Origin: a virus
Virus record (IMG/VR): IMGVR_UViG_3300042965_000182
Location: 1-64,000 of that record
Strand: one strand, 5' to 3'
DNA length: 64,000 nt
In this document: in pieces, positions 16,827 through 24,980 of the stretch
How positions within the stretch are numbered: position 1 is the stretch's first letter
Layout: every line of letters begins with the position of its first letter
Program-made: the position numbers and the translations under genes
The notes under the pieces: generated by a model
Seen by the model: only the letters and a program-made list of their open reading frames with translations
The model's database searches: none
What the model was told of the DNA's origin: nothing

Positions 16827-17048
16827 ATGAAAACAATAGAAGTAGCAAAAACGATGGATGAAATAAAACAAATCATACAGCAGAACGGGAAAATAATAGA
16901 TGAGGACAAAATCAGGGATTGGAAGTGTTTTTGGACTGTTGAAAATGAAAAAGGTGTTGTAGAAATATACTATAGATGGTCTCCGTTAGCACAAAGAAAT
17001 GAAAAAAGCGAAAATAGAAATAACATCAAAGTCATATACAGTTCCTGA
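16827..17048 (+). CDS. unknown 73-residue protein
   Basis: Begins MKTIEVAKTMDEIKQIIQQ after GGGAAGG. It contains WKCFWTVENEKGVVEIYYRW, a possible beta hairpin rich in aromatics. The end overlaps a 34-residue reading frame by about 50 bases. No family recognised. Confidence 0.55.
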   Translation: MKTIEVAKTMDEIKQIIQQNGKIIDEDKIRDWKCFWTVENEKGVVEIYYRWSPLAQRNEKSENRNNIKVIYSS

Positions 17049-17103
17049 CAGTGGTAGTTTTTTTGAAGAATGGAAGAAATGGAAAAAGAAAAAAGAAAGT
17101 TAA
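16999..17103 (+). CDS. very small protein (34 residues), duplicated DNA segment inside
   Basis: Reads MKKAKIEITSKSYTVPDSGS, then FFEEWKKWKKKKES. The DNA coding for GSFFEEWK occurs again at about 18449-18473, but with one T fewer, so the two copies are in different frames. Its FFEEWKKW ending recalls the E-W pattern of the adjacent 13-residue repeats. The binding site is weak. It may be a real micro-protein or the remnant of a repeat gene. Confidence 0.4.
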   Translation: MKKAKIEITSKSYTVPDSGSFFEEWKKWKKKKES

Positions 17104-17146
17104 GGAATTTTTTAAAAAATAATAAAATCATTAAAAGGGGTGAATT

Positions 17147-18349
17147 ATGAAGAATAAGTTCATAAAAATAAGTGAAGAAATAATAAAAATAGCGGAGGAA
17201 TTGTTAAGGTTTACAAAAAAGGGAATAGCAGAAGAGGAACTCAAGGAATGGGAAAGGTATGGTTTTACTCCTGATGAAGCAAGGGAATGGAAAGATGCTG
17301 GTTTTACTCCTGAAGAAGCAGAAGAATGGATAAGGGGAACTGACCGTCCTGACATAGCAAAGTTATGGAGAGACTATGGTTTTACAGTTAGTGAAATGGT
17401 CACATGGTATAATGTATTTGGTTATCATCCTGAGAACATAAGAAAGTTTTTAGAGCAAGGTTATACTTATGAGGAGATAAAAAGATGGTCAATATATGGT
17501 TTCAAAGACCCAAAAGAAGTAGAAGAATGGATGAGTTATGGTTTTAGTTTAGAGGAAGCAGGAAAGTGGAAAAAACATAAATTTACTCCTGAAGAGGCAA
17601 AGAGATGGAAAGAATATGGTTATAACATAGACGAAGCAAAGTATTGGAAAAAATACGAGTTTACTCTTGAAGAAGCAGAAAGATGGAAGGGTGCAGGGTT
17701 TAAACCTTGGGATGCAAGAAAATGGATAGAACTTGGTTTTACTCTTGAAGAAGTAAAAAAATGGAAAGAATGGGGTTTTACTCCTGCGGGAGCAGTTAGT
17801 TGGACAGAGCATGGTTTTACTCCTGAAGAAGCATTTGAATGGAGTGCATATGGTATTGATTCACCATGGGAAGTAAAAAGATGGAAAACATTTGGTTTCA
17901 CTACTCCTGAGGAAGTAAAAAAATGGAGTAAATATGGATTTGGTCCATTTGATGCAAAAAAATGGAAAGACCGTGGATTTACTCCCAGTGAAGCATATAG
18001 AAGGGCAAAAATATTCCTCAGAAAAAGGGCTATTGATAGAGTAGAAGTAAAAGAAGGGTATGATTGGCATTGGGGGTTTGATGACCGAATTAATTATAAA
18101 TTTGAAATAGAGAGAATAGAAGGTGATTATACTGTGGAAAAAATAGATGAAAGATTTGCTCCAGGTGTAGGTTTTGAAGGTGTTGGAGGTAAGGATTATG
18201 CCATTTACGAAGTGAAAATATATAAGAACTTTATAGGCAGAATAATCCAATATTCAAAATTGAGAAGAAGTAAAACTTGGAAGGAAGAAATTCTTTTTGA
18301 TAACACATACATTGCAAAAGAATTAGAAAGAGAAGAGGAGGAGGAATGA
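17147..18349 (+). CDS. large 13-residue-repeat protein with N-terminal targeting-like helix
   Basis: A 400-residue protein in three parts. Residues 1-26 form an amphipathic helix (KISEEIIKIAEELLRFTKKG) shared with at least six other products. Residues 31-285 are about 19 tandem 13-residue units with consensus W-K-x-Y-G-F-T-P-E-E-A-K-K, each ending at the next Trp. The last unit ends in EAYRR like the two paralogues at 35350 and 35896. Residues 290-400 form a separate domain, probably beta (YDWHWGFDDRINYKFEIE). W-x3-GF-x-P-E-x-A repeats occur in other uncharacterised bacterial proteins, but I know no function. Probably a virion or internal head protein. Confidence 0.8.
   Translation: MKNKFIKISEEIIKIAEELLRFTKKGIAEEELKEWERYGFTPDEAREWKDAGFTPEEAEEWIRGTDRPDIAKLWRDYGFTVSEMVTWYNVFGYHPENIRKFLEQGYTYEEIKRWSIYGFKDPKEVEEWMSYGFSLEEAGKWKKHKFTPEEAKRWKEYGYNIDEAKYWKKYEFTLEEAERWKGAGFKPWDARKWIELGFTLEEVKKWKEWGFTPAGAVSWTEHGFTPEEAFEWSAYGIDSPWEVKRWKTFGFTTPEEVKKWSKYGFGPFDAKKWKDRGFTPSEAYRRAKIFLRKRAIDRVEVKEGYDWHWGFDDRINYKFEIERIEGDYTVEKIDERFAPGVGFEGVGGKDYAIYEVKIYKNFIGRIIQYSKLRRSKTWKEEILFDNTYIAKELEREEEEE
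17240..18005 (+). repeat. 39-bp coding repeats (about 19 units)
   Basis: A tandem coding repeat with a 39-base period, for example GGTTTTACTCCTGAAGAAGC recurring with variation. Units differ by many synonymous and non-synonymous changes, and two have 14 codons. This reflects repeat growth by duplication followed by divergence. It is not a CRISPR array, because the units are contiguous, degenerate and in frame. Confidence 0.85.
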
Positions 18350-18453
18350 AAAAAAATAATAAAATAGGTAAAAAACTTATAAAAATAGCAGAAGAATTAT
18401 ATGATGGAAGTTATGCTACCAAAATTAGAAAGAAAAATGAGAACTGTTGGTAG
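18346..18453 (+). CDS. 35-residue protein consisting mainly of the shared N-terminal helix
   Basis: The ATG overlaps the previous stop (ATGA) and follows GAGGAGGAGG, an excellent site. It reads MKKNNKIGKKLIKIAEELYD, then GSYATKIRKKNENCW. Half of it is the KIAEEL helix found at the start of larger proteins. It may be a free-standing helix peptide or the start of a gene that was broken: downstream DNA repeats the segment at 17050 with one T lost, and the other frame would continue with FFEEWK. Confidence 0.55.
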   Translation: MKKNNKIGKKLIKIAEELYDGSYATKIRKKNENCW

Positions 18454-18504
18454 TTTTTTGAAGAATGGAAGAGATTGGTAAATAATTGGAAAGGAGAGTG
18501 ATTT

Positions 18505-18744
18505 ATGTTGGATGAATTAGAAAGAATTTTTAAGAAAGCCTTTAGATGTCCTTCTATTGCTACTTGGTTAAGATTAAAAAAGGAACATTCACTTATAATT
18601 CCTTTGGTAGAATTTTTAGAAGAGGCGAAAGAAAATGGAGAAATAAGTGAAGATGAATACAAAAAATTATTAGAAGAAATGGAAAAAGAAGAAAAAGAAG
18701 TTGAGAAATTTTTTAAAAAAATGATAAAATCGTTGGAAGGATAG
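18505..18744 (+). CDS. small helical protein with HSLIIPL motif
   Basis: A 79-residue helical protein after GGAAAGGAG. It contains PSIATWLRLKKEHSLIIPL (residues 16-34), and the next protein has the similar SSIKEWLKRKGKHSLIIPL, so both share a short module of about 19 residues. The rest is a charged helical tail (KKLLEEMEKEEKEVEKFF). No known family. Confidence 0.7.
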   Translation: MLDELERIFKKAFRCPSIATWLRLKKEHSLIIPLVEFLEEAKENGEISEDEYKKLLEEMEKEEKEVEKFFKKMIKSLEG

Positions 18745-18748
18745 AATT

Positions 18749-19336
18749 ATGGATAAGGTAGTGAAAATAAGTGAGAAACTGCTAAAAATAGCGGAAGAGT
18801 TATTAGAAGATATTATATTTGAGGAATTGGAAAAGAAAGCAAAACCTGTTAGTTCAATCAAAGAGTGGTTAAAAAGAAAAGGTAAACATTCTTTAATCAT
18901 ACCCTTGGATATTTTAAAGGTTAGTGTTACTCCACCTGTTTTTGAATTGATGGTTGAAGAAGACCCTTTAAAAGAAGCCGTTGGTGTTGTTCCTGCCCGT
19001 TTAATAATACAAAAACTAAAAAATGAGAAAAAACCTGGGATTACTATAAAGTATGATGGAAGTTATTTTATAATTGAAGGTAATGAAATAACAGAGAATA
19101 AAGGTTTTCCAATACCACCACTTTTCTTTCTTGCTTGTGTTCCTTATAAAGAAGGTTCAGAAGGCGTCGGTGCTTATATAGAAGGAAACCAACTTATAGT
19201 AGATTATTTAGTTTTTCCATCTGATTTAGATAGTTGTAAACGAATTATAAGTGCTTATCCTGACATAAACAATATAGTTTTATTCATAAAGGATGGAATA
19301 CCAAAGTTTATATCAAGAGAAGAGTTTTTGAAGTAA
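18749..19336 (+). CDS. tagged protein with N-terminal KIAEELL helix and HSLIIPL module
   Basis: A 195-residue protein. It starts with the shared amphipathic helix (VVKISEKLLKIAEELLED), then LEKKAKP, a candidate processing site, then the module SSIKEWLKRKGKHSLIIPL shared with its upstream neighbour. The rest is alpha/beta and unknown. The arrangement helix, basic K-K-A site, then body is what a targeted and trimmed internal head protein would have. Confidence 0.7.
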   Translation: MDKVVKISEKLLKIAEELLEDIIFEELEKKAKPVSSIKEWLKRKGKHSLIIPLDILKVSVTPPVFELMVEEDPLKEAVGVVPARLIIQKLKNEKKPGITIKYDGSYFIIEGNEITENKGFPIPPLFFLACVPYKEGSEGVGAYIEGNQLIVDYLVFPSDLDSCKRIISAYPDINNIVLFIKDGIPKFISREEFLK

Positions 19337-19339
19337 GAA

Positions 19340-19681
19340 ATGCCAAGTGAATTTCCTGTTAGAAAAACAATTAATTTACCTTATGGAGACAAAAGAACTT
19401 TTAAGTTTCAATTAATGAAAAATGGAACACCTGTTAATCTTACTGGTGCTCAACTTATTTTTTATGTTAAGTCTGTTTCTGATTTTGATTGGCAACCAAA
19501 AAAGCTTAATGTTGTTTTGGATGACCCTCCAAGTGGTAAGTTTTCTATTACACTTTCAACGCAGGATTTAAAAATGAAAGCAGGCAGGTATATTGCTGAA
19601 ATAGAATGGGTAAACGAAAATTTTTCACTTATATATTTTGACATTACAATTTATGAAGATGTAATGCACGGGAAAGGTTAA
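19340..19681 (+). CDS. tail-associated Ig-like protein (BppU-N/DUF2479 pattern)
   Basis: 113 residues with the classic order: YGDKRTFKFQLMKNGTPVNL, then TGAQLIFYVKS, a PPSGKFSITLS strand and MKAGRYIAEIEWV. This pattern is shared by baseplate upper protein N-domains and small phage tail-fibre attachment proteins. It directly precedes the tailspike-like gene, so it probably helps attach or fold the receptor-binding protein. Confidence 0.7.
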   Translation: MPSEFPVRKTINLPYGDKRTFKFQLMKNGTPVNLTGAQLIFYVKSVSDFDWQPKKLNVVLDDPPSGKFSITLSTQDLKMKAGRYIAEIEWVNENFSLIYFDITIYEDVMHGKG

Positions 19682-19683
19682 GA

Positions 19684-21471
19684 ATGGCAACAATTACAGC
19701 AATAAGGTCAGGTAATTGGTCAGACCCAAACATTTGGGACTTAGAGAGAATACCACAAGATATGGATGATGTTGTAATTTCTAATGGTTGTATTGTTGTT
19801 TACGATTTTGACATGTCTGATGATAACCAGTTTCCCAATGGCGTGAACACCATATACCTGAATGGCTCTTCAGCTTTTACTAAACTTGTTGTTCATCGCA
19901 CTCGGAACACTTACTTAAAGTTTTATTCCTCCATTAGAGGTGGAAATGGGTTTTACAATTGGTTTGATTGGGGGAAAGTTGACGACCCTGTTTTAGCAGA
20001 CAAATGTGTTATAGAAAAAAGAGGCGCAAATGCTTATGTTGGCGGTAATTATGCTCATCCGACAATAACTTTTTATGGGAAAGACCCTGGTGTTGTTAAG
20101 TCTTCTTTGACTGCTGATGCTTCTGCTGGTAGCAATGTTATATATGTAGATGTTTCTTTTGGTTTTTCTTTAAATGTTGGTGATGAAATCTTTTTGGAAG
20201 GTATAACAAATGATAAAAGTCAGGTAGAGTTTCACACAGTTGCTTCGTTCAATCCCAGCACTGGTGAAGTTGTTTTGAGAAACAATCTTGCTTATAATAA
20301 ACAAAAAGGAGCAAGAGTTTGGAAGTTAACAAGGAATGTTTTGCTTCTGTCAAAACTTTCTTCTGGGTCAAGGTTTCTTTATACTATAGCTCCTTGGCAA
20401 GTTTCAAAGTGGGGTTGTTTTCAACTGAAAGATGAAAATTTTGTTATTTCAAACATAGTGGATAGTGTAAGTTTTTTCACTTTTGAGAAAGCGGTGTTTA
20501 TTACAAATCATATGTGGGCATTTAATTATAATGTTTTTGTAGACAGTTTTATTTACTGCAATGATTTTCAGTCAATTAACAATGTCCTGCAAACTTCCTG
20601 CCTTGTAGGACACGCAGGTTGGGGTGGTAATAGTTATGAAAGTGAGATAATAAATTGTTCTTCTACTGTTGTTTGGCAATGTGTTAACAGCAGAGTGAAA
20701 GCAACAGAAATAGATTTTAGGAATTGTTCTTATGTAAACACTCAAATTTCTACTGATTATGGCTGGAGTATTTACTTTTCAAATCAAAAAGGTTTTCTTA
20801 GGTCTGATATTGATTATTTTGATTTTTTAACAAGTAAAGTAATGTCTAGAGAAGCACAAGTAGAATATTCCCATATAGTTCAAATGGGAAAAAACATTTT
20901 CAATTTTGTTAATGTTGCTGGTTGGCAAAGGTGGTCAAATGGTATTTTAGAAATGAACTTTCCTTGGACAGGTGAGTGGGTTAACCAATGGTATTATTGG
21001 AATGATGAAGGTGGTCTTTGGTGGAATTGGTATATAAGGATTGATGTTGAAACAGAGCCCGTCCAGTATACGAGGAAGATAAAAGTAAAAAAGACGAGGT
21101 CATTAACTAATGAATACATTAGACCACAAATTCGTGTTTTTAAAGGTAAACTTGAAATTGGCGGTATTAAAACAAGAAGGTTATTACAAATGTCTGAACT
21201 TTCAAATCTTCTTATTCAGCATATAGTAATGCCTGATACAACGAATGAATGGGTAGAATTAACAGTAGATTTTACAGCAACAGAAACAAGTGAGTATACA
21301 ATTCAAATTTTTGCTGGTAAAACCTTTGAGGAGAACAATTATTCTGTTTATTGGGAAGTTAATCCTTTGGATGAGAATTTTTTTAGTATTTTAAAAGAGA
21401 AAGAGATTTATTTTGTTCAAAGTATGGATGTTTTAGATATAAGTGATGTTTATGAGATAATAGAAATTTAA
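19684..21471 (+). CDS. tailspike/fibre protein with G8-like N terminus and beta-helix
   Basis: A 595-residue protein. The opening ATITAIRSGNWSDPNIW, followed by VVISNGCIVVYD, follows the G8-domain pattern found in extracellular and tail proteins. The middle is rich in short strands with Asn, Gly, Ser and aromatic ladders, as in a parallel beta-helix. Residues about 440-530 look like a carbohydrate-binding beta-sandwich (EWVELTVDFTATETSEYTI). Likely receptor-binding or polysaccharide-degrading protein at the tail tip. No catalytic residues can be assigned. Confidence 0.7.
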   Translation: MATITAIRSGNWSDPNIWDLERIPQDMDDVVISNGCIVVYDFDMSDDNQFPNGVNTIYLNGSSAFTKLVVHRTRNTYLKFYSSIRGGNGFYNWFDWGKVDDPVLADKCVIEKRGANAYVGGNYAHPTITFYGKDPGVVKSSLTADASAGSNVIYVDVSFGFSLNVGDEIFLEGITNDKSQVEFHTVASFNPSTGEVVLRNNLAYNKQKGARVWKLTRNVLLLSKLSSGSRFLYTIAPWQVSKWGCFQLKDENFVISNIVDSVSFFTFEKAVFITNHMWAFNYNVFVDSFIYCNDFQSINNVLQTSCLVGHAGWGGNSYESEIINCSSTVVWQCVNSRVKATEIDFRNCSYVNTQISTDYGWSIYFSNQKGFLRSDIDYFDFLTSKVMSREAQVEYSHIVQMGKNIFNFVNVAGWQRWSNGILEMNFPWTGEWVNQWYYWNDEGGLWWNWYIRIDVETEPVQYTRKIKVKKTRSLTNEYIRPQIRVFKGKLEIGGIKTRRLLQMSELSNLLIQHIVMPDTTNEWVELTVDFTATETSEYTIQIFAGKTFEENNYSVYWEVNPLDENFFSILKEKEIYFVQSMDVLDISDVYEIIEI

Positions 21472-21489
21472 TAAATAGAAGGAGTAAAT

Positions 21490-22251
21490 ATGGCTTATGA
21501 TGAATTTGGTTGGATTATAAACACAGAAAGAGATACACAATTACCAAAAGATTATGGTGATAGTTGTTTCTTTATGGGTTTACAGACATTGAATTTTATT
21601 TTACAAAATCAAGTGAATAAGGCAAAGATACTTTATGAAAGGGTAAGAGAATGGAATTTTATCAGGCATCCTTCTGTAAAGTGTATTGGTAGCAGTTATT
21701 ATAACAATCAAACTTCTTACGATATGATGGTGATTTGGGATTACATAGCAAGCAGATATTCTGTTTTTGGTTTTGATTATCCACCTTTTCATTACAGAAA
21801 AAGTAAATTTTTAACAGGTAGATTTAGACATCCATTAATGTATATTTTGCCTATTGGTTTTCTCATTTTGTTTACACTTTTAGTTGTTTTAAAATTTAAG
21901 AAGTTAGCAGAGAAATGGTTTTTTGGTAAAAGATTTAACAAATTACATATTTTAATGGTTTATCTTGCTATTGTTTACGAAAGGACAAAAAATATTTGGT
22001 TTTTGAAACATTACAGAAAATTAGTTAAGGTGATAGAAGGTTATTTGAATTATGAACATTACTTTTTTAGGTATCTTGCTCATTTACCAGTTATGAAGAG
22101 TTGGAGACCGCGACATAACTGTTGGGAGTGGGTTTTTCAAAGAGATTTAAGGTTTGGTTGCCATCCAGAAAATCATTCAATACAATTTCATTATGAAGAA
22201 ATAAATGGTAAAAAATTAGATTTATCGGAGCAGTTCTATGAGTTTGTATAA
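21490..22251 (+). CDS. unknown protein with one membrane-like segment
   Basis: 253 residues. The first 90 residues start MAYDEFGWIINTERDTQLPK and contain a GDSCFF segment and many aromatics. A strong hydrophobic span follows (LMYILPIGFLILFTLLVVL). The rest is helical, with several His and Trp residues and an NCWEWVFQRDLRFGCH segment. The alternating helices could be an alpha/alpha toroid as in some glycosidases, but this is a guess. It lies after the tailspike gene and overlaps the decarboxylase gene by 14 bases. Confidence 0.65.
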   Translation: MAYDEFGWIINTERDTQLPKDYGDSCFFMGLQTLNFILQNQVNKAKILYERVREWNFIRHPSVKCIGSSYYNNQTSYDMMVIWDYIASRYSVFGFDYPPFHYRKSKFLTGRFRHPLMYILPIGFLILFTLLVVLKFKKLAEKWFFGKRFNKLHILMVYLAIVYERTKNIWFLKHYRKLVKVIEGYLNYEHYFFRYLAHLPVMKSWRPRHNCWEWVFQRDLRFGCHPENHSIQFHYEEINGKKLDLSEQFYEFV

Positions 22252-22762
22252 GGATTTAAAAGGTTATTGGACTTTTATTTATGGTAAAATAGAAGCAGAA
22301 TACGAACAGGTCGCTTTTGATTTAATTTTAAAAGATTTTGGCATTGAAAATTACAACATTGTTAAGATTTCCTCAATTTTACCAAAAGGATTTAAATATA
22401 CAAATACTATAAAAGGTTTACCAGAAGAAGGCGAAATTCTTTATATGGCTTATGTTTACAAGTTTTTTACAAAAGAGGAAGTCATAAAAAATTTTGACAA
22501 AAAGTTTTCAATAGGTGTTTTAGTTGTTGAACCAGAAAACAAAGAGCAAACTGGTTTAATTTTAGAACTCAGCGATTTTTGTGATAAACAGACACTTGAA
22601 GAAAAGTTGGAATTACAGGCAAGGTATCTTTCAGCAATAAGGAGAAAGATAGAAGTAAAAGAAGTAAGGAAAAAGATTATTGAAACGGATTTTTTGACAA
22701 AAATCCATAAGAAAATGTTTTTCAAGCCATTTGGTATGTTAGTTGGTGTTTTGCTTTGGTAA
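22238..22762 (+). CDS. pyruvoyl-dependent arginine decarboxylase-like protein
   Basis: This 174-residue protein follows the PvlArgDC family closely: YNIVKISSILPKG at about 39-51 contains the self-cleaving Ser-Ser pair (S45-S46) that makes the pyruvoyl group. GLILELSDF (E110) matches the catalytic glutamate region, and the end FGMLVGVLLW matches the family C terminus. In archaea and chlamydiae the enzyme turns arginine into agmatine, the first step to polyamines. A phage copy may supply polyamines for DNA compaction or modification, or use up host arginine. It is next to an ATP-grasp ligase gene. Confidence 0.8.
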   Translation: MSLYKDLKGYWTFIYGKIEAEYEQVAFDLILKDFGIENYNIVKISSILPKGFKYTNTIKGLPEEGEILYMAYVYKFFTKEEVIKNFDKKFSIGVLVVEPENKEQTGLILELSDFCDKQTLEEKLELQARYLSAIRRKIEVKEVRKKIIETDFLTKIHKKMFFKPFGMLVGVLLW

Positions 22763-22763
22763 A

Positions 22764-24089
22764 ATGGCAAGGTTTTTGATTGTTGACAACTCTTTGGCTT
22801 TTGAAGTAGCAAGAAGGTTAAAAGAAGAAGAACACAATGTCAAATATTTTTCTACTTGGAAAAGGGTAGCAATTTTAGAAGAAGATGTAAGGTATATGGA
22901 AGGATTTGATAAATATTTTGGTATAGAAAGAGTTTCTGATTATTTATCTCATACTGATTGGGCTGACGCTATTATTTTTACTGATGTAAATTTTGGTGAA
23001 GAAAAAGATTGGTTAAGGGAAAAAGGTTATCCTGTTTTTGGTGCTTCAAAAGTTGGTGAAGATTTAGAAATTGACAGAGAAAAAGGTAATGAAAGTTTTA
23101 AAAAGTTAGGTTTAAAACTTATACCTCAGAAAAAATACAGAAATCCACAAGAGGCATTAAAAGATGTAAAAGAAGGAAAAGGTTATGTTATAAGGTTAAC
23201 ATCAGGTTTGGAAGGTGAAATAGCAAGAACTTTTGTTGCTGAATATTCAGAAGTAGCAAAGTATTGGTTGGAAACCCTTACTGGTAAAGGTTATGATGAA
23301 GAAGTAATTTTACAGGAACTTATTGAAGGAATAGAGGTGTCGGTTGGTGGTTTTTTCAATGGTAAGGAATGGGCTACTTTACCTTGTATAGTTTTTGAAG
23401 AAAAGAAATCTTTGGCTTGGGGTATGGGTTTTCTTTGTGGTGAAACAGGTTCTACTTTATATTTTGGTGATGAAGGTATTTTTATTAACAAGGTTTACAA
23501 GAAAATGGAAGAATATTTAAGGGGTATAAATGCTGGTTGTGGAAATTATGACATTAATACGATAATAACTTTTGATGGTGAAATTTATCCACTTGAATGG
23601 ACTTGTAGGTTTGGTTTTCCAACCATTTACATTCAGCATCCACTTTTTGAAGATTTTGGCGAACTTCTTTTGTCTTGTGTAAAAGGTAAAAAATATAAGA
23701 AAGGGTTAAAGACTGACTGGGCAATTGGAGTTTGTTGGTGTGCTGGAACCCATCCTCATTCAAGTTTAAGTAAAGAGATTGATGGTGTTCCCATACTTGG
23801 TGTTTTAGATTGTATAAAAGATTACAAATTTTACAGAGATGATAAGTATCTTGCTATTGATAGTATTGGTTATGATGATGGTAAAACATATTTAACACCT
23901 TCACCTGGTAGAACTGTGACCTGTGTTGGTGTTGGTAAGACTTTAAAAGAGGCACAAGAAAATGCTTTGGAAGTAGCAAGGAGGGTATATATACCAGAAG
24001 GTTATTATAGAAAAGATATTGGTGATAGAGTTTTTTATCAGCAAGTAATTTTGAATGAATTAGGTTTTTTAAAAAAAGAAGTTTTATAA
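22764..24089 (+). CDS. ATP-grasp ligase, PurD/GARS-like
   Basis: 441 residues, started at the ATG directly after the previous stop. It has the PurD-like arrangement: an N-terminal Rossmann part (MARFLIVDNSLAFEVARRL), a PVFGASKVGEDLEIDREKG segment, then the ATP-grasp fold with VIRLTSGLEGE, VILQELIEGIEVSVGGFF and a metal-binding end (YDINTIITFDGEIYPLEW). Classic PurD joins glycine to phosphoribosylamine; several phages carry diverged homologues whose substrates are unknown. Its place next to a decarboxylase and in a virion gene block argues against simple purine synthesis. Confidence 0.8.
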   Translation: MARFLIVDNSLAFEVARRLKEEEHNVKYFSTWKRVAILEEDVRYMEGFDKYFGIERVSDYLSHTDWADAIIFTDVNFGEEKDWLREKGYPVFGASKVGEDLEIDREKGNESFKKLGLKLIPQKKYRNPQEALKDVKEGKGYVIRLTSGLEGEIARTFVAEYSEVAKYWLETLTGKGYDEEVILQELIEGIEVSVGGFFNGKEWATLPCIVFEEKKSLAWGMGFLCGETGSTLYFGDEGIFINKVYKKMEEYLRGINAGCGNYDINTIITFDGEIYPLEWTCRFGFPTIYIQHPLFEDFGELLLSCVKGKKYKKGLKTDWAIGVCWCAGTHPHSSLSKEIDGVPILGVLDCIKDYKFYRDDKYLAIDSIGYDDGKTYLTPSPGRTVTCVGVGKTLKEAQENALEVARRVYIPEGYYRKDIGDRVFYQQVILNELGFLKKEVL

Positions 24090-24099
24090 GGAGGTGATT

Positions 24100-24978
24100 A
24101 TGGATGGTAGAATAATAAAAATAAGTGAGGAGTTAATAAAAATAGCAGAGGAGTTAATGAAGTTAGCACCAAGGAGACCTGACAGGTATAGAGAATACGA
24201 AGAAGAATTAGAAAGAATAAAGAGAATTCCACCAGAAGAAGCAATGAGGAGAATGCATGTAAAAGACAAGGAACTTATAATTGTTCAGAGTGAGCTTGCA
24301 AAAGTATTAGAGAAAATACTTGCTGATGAAAAAGCAATAAGAGAAGAATTGAAGAGATTATCTACACAGGAAAAAGAACTTGGCGAACTTATTAAAAAAT
24401 GTATAGAGGAAAACTTACACATTAAGTTAAAAGAAGAAAAGACTTTTGATGAAGCAATAGAGTATCTTAACAGGGTAAAAACTGAAAGGGAAACAGCAGA
24501 AGGACTTATTATTCAAGCAGGTTCTATGGCCATGAGAATTTCTAAATCATATATGTTTACAATAGGTGGAAGGGAAAAAATACTTGGTTTAGCAGAAGAC
24601 ATAAAAGAGGAACTATTAAGAGTATTCTCTGACAATTTACCGATTATAGAAAGGATTATGGATGTTATTTTATCAAAGATAAAGGAAGCAACAAAAGTGA
24701 CGGAAACAATAAGAATTGAAATTAATACAGCAGATAAACTTGTAAAAGAAGTTGAAACTTCACCAGAAGAAGGCAGAACTGCTTCCTTGTCAAAAGATGC
24801 TGAGACAATTTTAAGCAGAGTTTGGAATTTCATTAAGGGTATTTTCAAAAGGATTGTTGATAGTCTTCGTTCGCTTTTTGGTATATATTCAGATGTTAAC
24901 GATGATTTAACAACTTTAAATGATAGTTTATTAAGAATAGAAGAAGTTGTGAGAAAAGCAGAAGAAGCAGTAGTGTAA
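24100..24978 (+). CDS. tagged coiled-coil protein, possible internal head protein
   Basis: 292 residues, ATG after AAGGAGGTGATT. It begins with the shared helix (IIKISEELIKIAEELMK), followed by a long coiled coil (residues 30-220) and an amphipathic helix VWNFIKGIFKRIVDSLRSLF near residue 250. It has LSKDAETIL near residue 235, another K-x-A pattern. The body is unlike the other tagged proteins, so the helix is a separable module. Function unknown. Confidence 0.7.
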   Translation: MDGRIIKISEELIKIAEELMKLAPRRPDRYREYEEELERIKRIPPEEAMRRMHVKDKELIIVQSELAKVLEKILADEKAIREELKRLSTQEKELGELIKKCIEENLHIKLKEEKTFDEAIEYLNRVKTERETAEGLIIQAGSMAMRISKSYMFTIGGREKILGLAEDIKEELLRVFSDNLPIIERIMDVILSKIKEATKVTETIRIEINTADKLVKEVETSPEEGRTASLSKDAETILSRVWNFIKGIFKRIVDSLRSLFGIYSDVNDDLTTLNDSLLRIEEVVRKAEEAVV

Positions 24979-24980
24979 AC

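Noticed and set aside
17240-18005. Evenly spaced DNA repeats resembling a CRISPR array
   Set aside because: Units are contiguous 39-base coding repeats without spacers; they differ by point changes and stay in frame.
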